NCBI GenBank assembly: GCA_000507305.1
Contig: DF239884.1
Span: 60,269 to 124,268, forward strand
Origin: Breviolum minutum Mf 1.05b.01
Taxonomy: Eukaryota > Sar > Dinophyceae > Suessiales > Symbiodiniaceae
Length of the DNA: 64,000 bases
Reading direction: 5' to 3'
Shown here: piece after piece, positions 31,500 through 43,300 of the stretch
Layout of the letters: every line of letters begins with the position of its first letter
Numbering within the stretch: position 1 is the stretch's first letter
Translations under genes and position numbers: made by a program
Notes under the pieces: generated by a model
Seen by the model: the letters and a program-made list of their open reading frames with translations, nothing else
Database searches by the model: none
Told to the model about the DNA's origin: nothing

Positions 31500-34400
31500 A
31501 TATAAATTTCGGTTTCCCATGTTGATAGGTGACGCTGTGTGCTATCGGGGTCAAGTACCACCTGGTCAATTCAGATGACCCTCTAGATGCTGCCGTTCAG
31601 GTCGGCCCTTTTTTCAATCTTTTTTTCATTTCCGCATCAATGAAGTCCAAGCCCAATTTCCACTGGATCTTGCCTCCGGACGGTTCAGGAGTGGGCTCAA
31701 GTCGAGGGTGACGTGATCAGAGCTTTGGCATCATATGTTGTGACCCGAACCGGTCGCACACAAAAATGCAGGCTGGATACAGCATAGCATGCTATCGTAT
31801 ATTGAATTGAAATATAATCAAAAGTTGTGCTGGGTGAGGCATCCACGGTTCCAAAAGCTCAAGAATCTGGTCTTGGAGAAATATGAGGACAACTGTATAT
31901 TAGTATGCACTGGATATCCTTAAGATTGCCCTGCAACACAATGCATTGAATGTATAAGCTGAATTTGGAGGAACGTGGTATTCTCAAGAGGGGCAAGGCC
32001 CCGAACAAGTTCATTCCAAAAGCGGCAACAGCTCTGGGATCAGATGTAGATCAAGCACAAACTATGCCATTTGAACAAGGCTAGGTTGGAATTTACATGC
32101 AGTGTCGTAGATTTGATCAATCAATTATGTCTCATGATCCATGGGCATCTTCAGGTGGCAGCAATGAGATTGCAGATGAAGCTTCGGAGTCTTACGAGGA
32201 TGTTGTCATCGAGGAATGCATAGAGGAGGAAGTGCTTACTGAGGATGAGGTGGGAGTTCTGGCCTATTATATCCTAATATATCTAGATCTCACATTATAA
32301 TTTCTCTCTCTCTCTCTCTATATATATATTTATATCATATGCCTCCTGCAATGAGGTCATGTTGACCTTGTTCACTCATGCACACCAACCATGCTAGAGG
32401 TTGTGGCACCGGTGCCAACACCTGATAATCCAAATGAAGTCTTTCCGGCCTGATTCATGTCCGCTGCATGATAGAGTAGAACCAAAGTTCGCCCTTGCCA
32501 GGTATCTGCAAATGGGACGGCTGTAGAAGTACAATCTTCGGAAGAAGAGGTGAATGACTGGGGATGTTGGGCCTGTTGGGACCTTGTGTTCTTGCAAGTT
32601 ATTTTCACAAATTCAAATACACATATCCCAGAAGGTCAAACACATAATAACCGGTATATATATCAAATTTTGATCGAATTTTGCCCATGATCAGGCGAAC
32701 CCTCCTGATGTTCCAGCTGAACAAGTGGGAAACTCATGTATGCACATACGAAAATAGAAGTTCGATGTAGCAAACACATGATACTGAGCCATTTCCAGCT
32801 TTAATATTTTGCATGATCATGATCAAAATTATTTTCATCTAAGGTGGCCATGGAGATGCCTCAACAACCACCTGCCGCAACTGAACTTGCAGCTGGGATC
32901 TTGGCTGTGAGCTGATGTATGCGAATTCAAAAAAAAACATATACTCATGTGATATATATATATAGAAATATCTCTCTCACTATTAAGGGCCCAGCACTTG
33001 TTTTAATTATATTGTTAGCCAAAACAAACAAACAATTATATTTGTATGGCGCACCATGAGGTGGAACCACCTGCCGCTGAAGTGCCTGCAGCGGAAGTGG
33101 CTGAGGCCAAAGTCCTGGAAACGTGGCCATGGGTCATGAGGGTCCAGTGTTTAAATTCTAGAGAAGTGCATAGAAAATAAAACGTGCTCATTCATGAAAA
33201 ACAAAACAATATTGGAGCTCTGCAGTGGGCTATATAGCTGATCATCCCAGGGTATATGCCAGTACCGGTATTGCTTAAACTCTGCCCAACCATGCATGAT
33301 TCCAGGCCGATGGTGATGCTCCTGCAACTGGCGCTCAAATTGCTGGTGCGGAAGTGGAAGAGGAGTCTCCTGCGGAAGATGACAAAACAACGAAGGGAAC
33401 TCACAAGGACGATATGCGATATTTGCTTGTGACGTTTTTTGTATATATACCCTGGGATTTTTTTTTGTATATATAGATCTGGGTATATATATTATAAACC
33501 CCTGTGTGCAAAAAAAAACGGTTGTAGGACACAAAAGCTGTGACAGAGCTACCACCAAAGCCAAGTGATGATTTGGAACGTCAAGCTTCAGAAGCAGCTT
33601 TAGCGTTGGCTGAAGGGTCTAAAGTGAAGCCAAACAGTTCAAGCATTCTGGAGGTATAACCGGCATGTTGGATGATTTATCAAAGTTTCCGAAAAAGTAC
33701 AGTTGATGTTTGCAGTTTACAAGTTTAAATCCAAATTAATATATCTGGAAATGTTAGGCACAAAAAAGAATGAGGAATGCAGTCAAAGGAGATGGAGCAT
33801 CTTGCCTTGGGCAAGATGGTATGATGTTGATAAAGGGCGGGGCGAAGCGTAAAGCTCAGCATCAGGCTAATGCAGATCTGGAGGATGAAGATGCACAGAT
33901 CGAGCTTGCTCGCAAAAGTGGCATTGAGGGTGATGAGCCCATGAAACGAAAGGGAAAGGGGAAGGGGAAAGGACACAAACGCAAAAAGGAAACTGGTGAG
34001 GATAAGCCTGCTGCGAAGAGAAAAGCTGCAGCTAAGTCTAATAAGAGGAAGCGTCCCGACCCAGAAAACCCCTTTGATACACCATTGGACGATGATCAAA
34101 AGAAACTCACAGAACTCAGTACAGTGAAGGTTACCATGCCACCAAAGAATACTGTGAAACCTGAATCGAAAGTAGAAGTGGATGTACCATGTGAAGAAGA
34201 GACCAAGAAGGACCGGACCAAAAACAAGATGTCAACATATGTCAAATTTTGCTCTGATGTTTCTAGATCATGAAATTTTTTTTACTTTCCAGGAAATGCA
34301 GTCGAAGGAAAAGGAAGAACCAAAGGAAGTGCCAAAGGAAAAGGAAGAACCAAAGAAAGTGTCGAAGGAAAAGGAAGAACCAAAGGAAGTGCCAAAGGAA

Positions 34401-37400
34401 AAGGAAGAACCAAAGGAATTGGCGAAGGAAAAGGACGAACCAAAGGAAGTGCCAAAGGAAAAGGAAAAACCAAAGGAAGTGCCAAAGGAAAAGGAAGAAC
34501 CAAAGGAATTGACGAAGGTAAAAGGACGAACCAAAGGAAATGCCCGATGAAAAAGGAAGAACCAAAGGAAGTGCCAAAGGACGAACAAAAGGAAGTTTTG
34601 CCCCCAAACGATACACAGGACAGATCAGCTGCTTTTATATATAGATCGCTGGGTATATGGATTTAGATAATCTGGATCCCTATACATATATAATATATAT
34701 ATAATTTGATAATATATATATATACCTAGGCCTATATTTCATAATATATATATATATATATATCTAGGTCTGAGCCCACTACCCCTAGTCAAAATCCAAT
34801 TGGGTCTACTCCGAATTATGGGGATGAATGTGCTGACAGGATCCAGCTCCGGGCAAGATCACATACGCCAAGAAGGTGGGTTCCGTTCTCTTATCTAGCA
34901 CCGGGTGTGTGTGTGTGTGTGTGTTTGTGCCGCAGGTACGTGACAAGAATCTAGCCCGTCTGCAACTTGCGATCCAAGAACATCCTGAAAAGTTTGCATT
35001 GTTCACATTTCCAGAAAAGTTGGAATCAACAAACTTGCCAAGGTCTTAGATTCCTTGTTCATAGTTTTTTAAATCAGTACCATCGATTCTATCTAGTTGA
35101 ATTCATGTTGAATTCAGGTCGTGGACCCTACGACCTCCTACTGAAAAGGAAGGTGGTGAGGATCAGGGCAAGACTCAACCATACCGATCATCGATTGGGG
35201 TACTGCTTCTTGCTTTAATAAAATTTCATGAACTATCTCTGATCACTTTCATTGAATGAGGATATTTCAATTAGTGCAGATTTCATCGAATGACCAGGTT
35301 GCAGGGGAGCTTCTATGTTTATAATGTTGCCCCTGACATCGCTGCTGCTGTGGGTCTGAACATGGAGGCCACTGGCCGGAAATTTCCAACCAGTTGTGAT
35401 CCAATTTATTATTTCCATCTGACTCGGCCAGCCACTCTCCACACCAAGCGCAAGCCTGGCCAAACGGTCACATGGTCCAAATTCAGCAACATCGCAGATG
35501 CGCCTGGCACCGAGTTGGAGATTGGAGTGTGTGAACATGGGAGGTGGAAGATGTTGTAGTCGTCTCTATAGGACTCTGCGTGATACTTCATGATACTTGG
35601 CCATGTGTATTTGTGCATATTAGACACGACCCATCAAGATCTTAAAAACAAATATTGTAACATGCATTTATTCATTCGTTATATGCCAGTTCTGCTCAAA
35701 TGGCTAATCAATTGCAAGGGATGATGGAGTCGAGACCGATTCCATATCCTGAATTTAGCCGCACTGATCCAATTGATGGCACAGTGCATCGGTACTACAA
35801 ACCTGATCCAGAGGATCCAACGAAGCTTTACCTTTGGTGTGATGCTGCGAATCCAGACCAGCAGCAGGCTATGTCTGATGAGAGGTGGTCACGGGTTGCG
35901 GAAGGGTTGCAACACATGGAGGATTTGAGGATCAACTATGGACTCTTCTACACCGATGCATCAACCAGAATCCCAAGCCATCTGATTTCTGAAGTTCAGT
36001 TGGAAGGGCCTGTCAAACCACGTGGATGGAAGAGACCACGGGCCCCTGCTGATCCAGCGGTTCATGATGAGCACACTACCAAGAGGAGTCCGAAGAAAAA
36101 AACAAAGTCCGAAAAACCTGAGAAGCTCAAGACCACGAAAGATGAGAAAGCGAAGGTGGAGAAAAAAGAGAAGAAAAAAGACAAGAGCATCAAGAAGGAT
36201 AAGAAGGAGAAAAAAGGAACCTGTTCAATGTCTCCTACCAGGTCTAACAAGGACATCAAGAATGAGATTCAGGTAGAGTCTTGCAATGACGACATCAAGA
36301 ATGAGATCAAGGTACCGGTAGAGTCTGGCAATGATGAGCCGGCAGTGGAGAAGTTAGCTGAAAACATCGAGAATGAGATGACCACTGATGAGCCCAAGGA
36401 GCCGGAGCCCAAGAAGCCTGAGCCCAAGAAGCCTGAGCCCAAGAAGCCAAAGCCCGATCAAGAACCACGAGGTCGAGTTGTTTCCCCACCACCACGCAGA
36501 GTTCCCCAAGTGGTCATGCCTCGCAGCTCCAATGATTTGCCCGCTGATGATGATCCAAGTGAAGTGCCTGCAGCACAAGAAGATGGTCAAGACTGGCCGG
36601 ATTGGAATTGGCCATGGGATCAATGGACTACGGAGTGGGGTGCTGGTTGGGATTATTGGGATGATGATGACTGGCTATGGGACTACTGGCAACAAGATTG
36701 GCAATATCATGATGAGCCACAATTTGGGGATGATACTCAGGAAAGTGTCCAGGGGTCTTGGATCCATGACCCGTTTGGTACGGGCCGTGGCTCAGGGATT
36801 TGGATGGAGATTCCTCTTCCAAGTCTACAGTTAACTTGGACATCATGCCCTGTCCCACCGGCGGTTCCACCACCTTCGAATCTACAACCAGAAAGTCAGG
36901 ATGGATCATGGTTGTAAAGCTTATTGGATTTTTAACTGCTACACATGCATGCTGGTGTGGAAACTTTCAAAACAAATCAAGAAATCCCATTACTGTAAAC
37001 CACTTGTTTTATAAGGCATCTAAAATGAAATATTCTTTTAAAAAAAATATGAATCCATGAGGTCAATCTATGCGCACCAGTCTGCATTGATGCTAGCAGT
37101 ACCTATATGCTATGGATCTATGGACATCAACAGAGTGTCCTGCGCTGTTGTGTCAAAAAAAAATCTGAATCCTGCAGTGGTCTTTTGGAACTGATCATGA
37201 GTTAATACCTAGCTGGCAGTATACACCGGACCATTCCCATTTACAAATCAGATGCATTATAAGCAGCTTGGTACAAAGGAATCTGATGCATTCAAACTCT
37301 GCATGATATTATATCGATTCGGTATCACTTTCTGCTTTCTGGTACGCTGAGGTGGACTCAAGCAACAGTGCTGGGTGGTTGGGCACCGGTGCCCACAGAA

Positions 37401-39903
37401 TCTTCGGGTCATGGCCAATGAGGGGCCAGCTTTTGAAAGGTATGTGCGGTCTAGCCAGTAGCATCATGATATATAAGTTCGATGAATCCGATCTTTTTAT
37501 TACCCTTTTTGGATTTGAAAAACATGTGCAATCCCAAATCGAATGTTGCTGGATTGACCGCAGTAGATCTTGTACCCCTGAAATATATTTATATTTTAAT
37601 CAATTTTAATCCAGAAATATATATTTATATTAAATATATTTGATAAAATTACGTACTATATATATATATATTTCAGGGGGTACTGGGGAAATAGCAATGT
37701 GTGTGAAAGCACACGGTGAACCTGTGGCTGGAGCATAGCACCCGTCAAATTGAAAAAAAATATCGAAGATGTTGCCAAATGTTGTTTCGGATATATATTT
37801 AGCAGGTTTGTTGAATTGCAAAATATTTGCAAGTGTGTGCGAGTGCCATAACCCATCGATATCACCAAGTACTTTTATATTTGCAGGCCTCGAGGTGATC
37901 AAGCTTATAGGAGTGGTGGCTGCACACCTCAAGATGCGGTCAACCATGCCCAGACCATTAGCACTAAGCGCATGTGCAGCCATGGTTCTCCTACGGTTGG
38001 GTGTTCCACAAGTTATGCCTGGGACCCATTAGTGCAATTCGTCAACTTTATGATAAAATATCAACCCACAGATCCTTTTGTTGAGGCTGGATCTTGCAGA
38101 CTATGTGAGCGAAGTGTCCCCCACATGCACTCGAGTGTGTGTCTCAGCGTGAGGTCAGTGATCAAATATACAAAAATTTTGTAGCTAGATCGATATATAT
38201 ATATATATGTATATATATAATATATATTTGATCAAAGCGCATGAATGGGATGTATGAAAAATGCCAATGATCCTTTACAATTATATATACATAATTAATT
38301 ATAATTGCTAAGGACCTATGGTGTGTGGATGCCTTTTCAGGGCATGGTGCGGTGACACAAGTGTGGCGTGAGGTGCTGAGTGAATTTAACATCATGGGTT
38401 AATGACATATTTCTTGCTGATGGACATGTTCAAACATTATATTAATTCGTCCCTAAGGTGAACAAAACTTCAAGACGCCTTGTCCCAAGTTGAATATAAA
38501 AAGTTCAATTGTCCCAAGTTCAGTATGTAATAATTAGGTCACACTTCGATGTCGAAGACGACCCTGCATTCGACCTATCCACAGCGTACATCTCTCAGAC
38601 TGAAAAATCTGTTTGTTTGTTTTGACGACCAGAAACTGGCCGAGGCTGGGTTTCGCTTTGGCCTTGAGGTTGGTCCTGCGAATCAGAGTCGGTGGGTTAT
38701 TATCACTTGGACCTCCATGTGGAAGCTTTACGTGGATAAACCTATTCACCCACAAGCGGAATCCCAGTCAACCATTTGGAGATCAAACCCTACCACACGT
38801 ACTGAACGGCAACTTGCCCCTCTGCATCAAATCAGATCATCTTTGTTTTTTTGAATTTGATTGTTTGTTGATTTTGGGGTTGTTTCGACTACTGTATATA
38901 TATGGCCCAACGTGTACATCTAAGGTTGATGGCGCGTGCATGTTTATTATGCTTGATTGCCACAGTGCGCGGAGCTTTTTTTGTTCTTGAACAACCATTC
39001 AGTTCGTGTGCAGCGTTCTTCCCACCTCTGAAGAGAATCATCAAGGATATCAATGAGTTTATCATTCCCTGCCATTCCAGATGCTTCTTGCTACTCGGTT
39101 TCAATGTTCAAATGTTCAATCAATTATGTCAGCAGTTTGATATATCCATTTCGATAGAGTTCTGGATTGAACTGATCTAGATCTAGGCCAGTATGTCCTA
39201 TCGGCACTGTCGCTCAGTTGGATGGGAAGCTACGGCCATTCTTCGGCCAAACCATCAGCAGTGTGGGGATCTATGCCATGTCCTCGGTTTAAAAACCACC
39301 AACCGATTTAATGCAGTATTGATTGTTGTGATGTCAGGCCGAATATTCCTAGACTCTTCAAGCGGCTTAGCAGGAGGCAGCGGAGTAAACTCTCATCTCG
39401 TGGAATGGTGCGAAAAAGCTTCAACAAAAATGGAAAACGAATAGTGTCTGGAACTTATTGACTGTACCCCTCCATTGACTGTACCCCTCAGCCTGGTTGG
39501 AGTCGACTTCTCTCTCAAAGGTCTGGTGGTCCTAAGCTGAAAGGATCGGCAGCATACCCACGGGGGTATGCAGAACGGCTATTGAAGCTGCATCGTCCCT
39601 TCATGGCCACAGCCCTAAATATCGACAGATCTAAGAAAGACAAATTGTGATATAGTGGACCTGCAGGTCAAACATCCTTACTTCTTGAAGAAGTATGTGA
39701 ACATGGCAGCCAAAAAAATGGTCCAGTCTGATATCAGAGCCGGGAACTTGGGGGTGCAGTCATGTGTGGACAGGTCTAAAGTGTTCTGGTACAGTTGAAC
39801 CTGTGATGAGGTTAGAACTGGCAACGTCTGGGATGTTGCTGACCTGGTACAAGTACATAGAACGCTGAAACGCCTGCAAAACGATGGCTATTTTCACAAA
39901 TGA
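31021..39903 (+). CDS. Gene A: large multi-exon dinoflagellate family protein
   Basis: Plus-strand series of more than 25 exons. Approximate exons: 31021-31454 (one frame change near 31205), 31529-31600, 31834-31907, 31971-32155, 32155-32249, 32399-32450, 32502-32549, 32695-32738, 32844-32906, 33060-33131, 33306-33398, 33530-33653, 33758-34229, 34293-34517, 34840-34875, 34936-35042, 35118-35213, 35290-35552, 35690-36917, 37352-37439, 37677-37732, 37887-38153, 38341-38398, 38541-38815, 38925-39080, 39217-39290, 39338-39460, 39536-39628, 39667-39773, 39811-end. The stop is TGA at 39866 or 39901 depending on the last phase. Parts: an N-terminal helical region, acidic and Pro/Glu micro-exons, Lys-rich nuclear-like stretches, a Trp-rich segment, and a conserved C-terminal domain with GPPCGSFTWIN and FVLEQPFSS motifs. 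From memory this order matches a family hugely expanded in Symbiodiniaceae; its function is unknown and it may be element-borne. Confidence 0.65.
32155..33653 (+). CDS. Gene A run of acidic/Pro-rich micro-exons
   Basis: Eight short exons, each between AG|G and GT: SNEIADEASESYEDVVIEEC (32155-32249), VVAPVPTPDNPNEVFP (32399-32450), VSANGTAVEVQSSEEE (32502-32549), ANPPDVPAEQVGNS (32695-32738), VAMEMPQQPPAATELAAGIL (32844-32906), VEPPAAEVPAAEVAEAKVLE (33060-33131), DGDAPATGAQIAGAEVEEES (33306-33398) and DTKAVTELPPKPSDDLERQA (33530-33653). Lengths are about 45-125 bases; introns carry (ta)n runs. Disordered acidic linker. Confidence 0.6.
33758..34229 (+). CDS. Gene A basic exon
   Basis: Acceptor atgttag|G at 33757. 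Encodes QKRMRNAVKGDGASCLGQDG, then alternating acidic and basic stretches with EPMKRKGKGKGKGHKRKKET and AAKRKAAAKSNKRKRPDPEN. Strong nuclear-localisation-like clusters. The end is uncertain: no GT donor is near the last sensible codons. Confidence 0.65.
34293..34517 (+). CDS. Gene A exon of KEKEEPKEVP repeats
   Basis: Acceptor tactttccag|G at 34292. Seven 30-base units encode KEKEEPKEVP with small changes. The exon can end at acgaag|gtaaaa (34517). Two or three further degenerate units follow in the presumed intron with added bases that break the frame. Confidence 0.7.
35290..35552 (+). CDS. Gene A globular exon
   Basis: After an acceptor at about 35297 the plus strand encodes QGSFYVYNVAPDIAAAVGLN, MEATGRKFPTSCDPIYYFHL and KPGQTVTWSKFSNIADAPGT, ending at a stop after GRWKML. 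The minus strand is open here too, but strand context and composition favour plus. Confidence 0.5.
35690..36917 (+). CDS. Gene A largest exon: charged and Trp-rich
   Basis: About 405 codons. N-terminal part (MANQLQGMMESRPIPYPEFS; KLYLWCDAANPDQQQAMSDE; EGLQHMEDLRINYGLFYTDA) looks globular. Next comes a Lys-rich region (about 36070-36230), an acidic linker, PEPKKPEPKKPEPK repeats (36395-36460), and a Trp-rich segment at 36591-36711 with 12 Trp in 39 residues. After about 36790 two frames are open and the true donor is unclear. The longest clean exon in the window. Confidence 0.75.
37887..38153 (+). CDS. Gene A Cys/His-containing exon
   Basis: Acceptor tatttgcag|G at 37886, donor gtgag|gtcagt at 38153. 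Encodes PRGDQAYRSGGCTPQDAVNH, STSYAWDPLVQFVNFMIKYQ and SCRLCERSVPHMHSSVCLSV. CxxC plus HxH..C could bind zinc. Frame is open only in this reading. Confidence 0.6.
38541..39290 (+). CDS. Gene A conserved domain exons (PPCGSF...LEQP)
   Basis: Three exons: 38541-38815 with FDVEDDPAFDLSTAYIS and LRLVLRIRVGGLLSLGPPCG-SFTWIN, FGDQTLPHV; 38925-39080 with CLLCLIATVRGAFFVLEQPF-SS and PPLKRIIKDINEF; 39217-39290 with WMGSYGHSSAKPSAVWGSMP. From memory the order GPPC.SF.WIN, LEQP.SS, WMG.YG..S.KP is diagnostic of a domain present in hundreds of Symbiodiniaceae proteins. Function not known to me. Confidence 0.7.
39338..39903 (+). CDS. Gene A terminal exons
   Basis: 39338-39460 (PNIPRLFKRLSRRQRSKLSS, VRKSFNKNGKRIVSG), 39536-39628 (LKGSAAYPRGYAERLLKLHR), 39667-39773 (VKHPYFLKKYVNMAAKKMVQ, SDIRAGNLGVQ) and 39811 to the stop. 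The last exon is open in two phases: joined directly it reads LELATSGMLLTWYKYIER-stop; the other phase reads WDVADLVQVHRTLKRLQNDG-stop. Confidence 0.6.
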
Positions 39904-39950
39904 TATTTTATTTTTATATAATAATATACCACCCCCATGGGTACATCATC

Positions 39951-40106
39951 CCGTGAGATTACCGTGAGATGACCGTGAGATAGGCGTGAGCCATAGCCCC
40001 AGGACATAGTTTACCTAAAGGGAGACGGAGTTTACCCGTGAGATAGCCGTGAGATAGGCGTGAGACTTTCACACCCGTTTCTATCATTTTGTTTCCCTGT
40101 GAGATC
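39951..40106. promoter_or_regulatory. 11-bp iterons between genes A and B
   Basis: ccgtgagat recurs at 39951, 39962, 39973, 40036, 40047 and (as cctgtgagat) 40097, with ggcgtgag closing two triplets at about 39984 and 40058. The triplets (39962-39990 and 40036-40064) are nearly identical, each with 11-bp spacing, about one helical turn. The position is strictly intergenic: after the gene A stop and before the gene B ATG at 40339. Confidence 0.55.
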
Positions 40107-40338
40107 TCCAGGGGATGCCTGGGATTGGTGCTGAAAACAATGTGAACTCGGATCACGTCCGGACGTATCCAATCTATTTTGTGGCTTGCAACAGTGAATT
40201 GTTTGAACATATATGTCGATTTTACAATACACCTGGACACACACACAGGACATCACATCACAAGCGTTGGGGTCTGCACATTCATTCTCATCAAACGTTC
40301 TGTCGGCAGTGTGTTTTGCACTTTCAAGGGGTGAAACA

Positions 40339-43300
40339 ATGGCTGATGAATCTCCGGAGGGTCAAAATGGGGGCCCTGATACGGGGAAGGGTACTGATGT
40401 TGTCAAACAACAACAGCAGCCTGTTGCTTCACCAGCTCGTTCAACTGAGTCAGAAACTCAAGGATGTGTCGGTCTATAAGAACCCAGGAATAATTCTAAT
40501 TGGTGCGATACCAGCGCTGTATAAATAGTTTGTTTGTAAAAAGTCAGAGTCGGATTGCATTATAGCTCAGGTCGAATGTGCCCACAACTATGGTTGTAGA
40601 ACCAGGTGTGGCTTATCATATATTATTCTGAAACCTATTTGATCACAATTTAATTTAACTATCCGGGGTAACCGGCCTGCCATCTGGAGGCCGCCCAAAG
40701 AGAAAAGTGGTCAAGGTGGTTGTGAAAAGGAAAGTTCAGAAGAAACATGATGGTGGCACAACACACAGGAATGCCTCTAGATCTGATATCAATAATGGGA
40801 GTCCTGTATCAACTGAAGCTACGTCGGCCTTAAACAAGAGTGGTGCTGATTCCCCTGATTCTAAGTTGCCGGAAGGGGGAGAAGCTGGGCATGATGAGGT
40901 TCCGTTGGATGGTACTCCAAATGCTCCAAATGAACGCAAGGAGCCCCCTGAAGATATCAAAGAAGCATTGGGTGAACCGGAACAAACTGCACCAACCCTT
41001 CAACCTGTCAAAAGTGAACATGGGGCTGTGGTGGATAAAACCATTGATGTTTTGGTGTCCATGGGCTACAAGCATGATGAGGCAGAACAGGCTACATTGA
41101 AAGTCTTCGAAACTAGTGATTCAGGTCCCAATGTGAACAGAATTGATGAAATCATGGATTTGATTGAAGATACACGATCTGGGAAGCATCAAGAAACCCA
41201 AGCCACAGAGGTCCCACCAAATGGGCCTGAAGCCACGCCCAGTGAAATGTCAGAGGCCTGCCAGGAACATGCAGCTGACTCAGGGTTTGATGACTACAAT
41301 GCCAGCTACTGGCAGCCGAACAGCTGGGACAGCTATGGATGGGGATCTTGTTGGGATTCATATTATCGGGGATGGTACAGTGCATGGTCTGCTGAAAGTA
41401 CCCCATCCCATGTATGTGAATCACCATCTTCTTCCCAGATTCAGAGTGCTATGGAACGGCTCAATACACAAGATATTGAGGAGGCTGACCCCAGTAAGGT
41501 TGAGGTCGATTTTGGTGCTGATCTGGCTAAAGAAATGGCGGCCTATGAAAGCCAACTGGAGGATTGGTGTGGGGACATATTCCGGGGGACATGGTGGATT
41601 TCATATCTGATAATGAAACAACAGTATTTGATGTCTAAAATAGATTCGATAATATTTTTATGAAATATAAATACAAGATAAATTGGGAGAACAATGGACA
41701 TAATGTTTAGATGCCTGATGAGGACTTCCAACAAAATCAGTTTAACCATGTCCTTTGCCGTATAACGTATATGTAAAAATCAAATGACTGAGGACAAGGT
41801 ATTTCGATCCACATTTAAAACAAAAATAGTGGGTACCAATATATAGAGAACTTCACTAAAACACGATCTGTAATCTAAATGTTAACGTTCTTTTGATCCA
41901 GGACCAGAAGCCAGGGGCCGTTGCTGAACATGCTGAAACCAAGACGAATGGCTCTGAGGTTCAGGTCCCAAGTGAAAACTCACACCTCCACCAGCTCAGT
42001 ATACAGAAAACACCCGGCCAGGAGAAAACAAAGGATGATGAGAAACAAAATGATAAACAAGATGAGCCTCAAGCTCCGGTTGCACCGGCTAGTGTTTCAT
42101 ATTTGTCATGTCCACAAAGTTTCAGTCAAACATATATACATTACGATTCGATATAATTAACAAAGTTTGTCTCTACTTGAAACTCCGTTTCGGATCACTG
42201 CATAACAGGAGAAGGCTGACACTGGTAAGGGAGAGGACGAACAGCCAGAGGTACGCTCAACCATGCAGGGGAGAGATCATAGAGGATCGCTGCTCATGTT
42301 CGATCTTTGAAACGCAATTGTCATCCACAAGAGTACTTGATTTGCAAAGTAAATGCGAAGACTATAAGTATATATGCATGTATATATCCAGCTGGGTAAA
42401 TGAAATTTGAGTTGATTTTTTTTGGGGATCTGAGAATTGTAAATACTCCGAGACAAAATATTGGCATGTATGTATATACGTACTATACTCATATGCATGA
42501 CCCTGATGCAGGTCGATGCGAATGGCGTGCCTGTTCCCTACAAGCAAACGCAGAAGTATAAGAAATCTCATGCACGCTACATGCGCTATTGGAGATCAGT
42601 GCATGAGAGCCCCCACCTCAGAGACTGGTATGGGCAAAGGATATCATCTCAACCTCAGCCAATGGTTGCAGACATCAGTATATAATTTGTCCCAGGTATG
42701 TTTGTTTTTTTGTAGATGCGGATTCGATATTGATATCGAAAAATGTGCCAACATCCAGTGTACTTGATTGCCTGTACCTTCAGTGTATGAGGCCATCTAG
42801 CGGTATAATGAAGTGGATTTGAATGAATCCCCGTTCCAATTATATTGAGGCATCAAATGTAGCCTTAGTCTTGAGAAGCTGGTCACATTTCTCCTTATTA
42901 AGCATACATGATCATTATTTTTTTGTGTTTAAAATAGGATCCAAATAGCAAACTGAATTATCACAGAACCAGAACCATCATACACCGGCCTTAATTTGAA
43001 TTATCCATCGATCATATTTGAATATGAAAAAAAACGGACTTTCTTCCCTTCACTCTGACGAAAGGTACTGCTCATTTTGTTTTTTTTGGCTGATTAATTG
43101 ATATGCATTATAGCTGCATGTGAATATTTATATATATATTATGTACATATCGTGTGGTCAACATCACAGAAAATAACCTAGGCCCAGCGTGTCCTGCAGA
43201 GATCCGGAGAATGGGCAAACGTGCACACAACAGCACCTGGGCCTATTGATAACGTGCATAAAATCGATTTGTGTATATATAATTACATTTTGTAGATAAC

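Noticed and set aside
34263-34616. Minus-strand Phe/Leu-rich frames over the KEKEEPKEVP exon
   Set aside because: Complement of the Lys/Glu repeat; strand context and splice sites support the plus strand.
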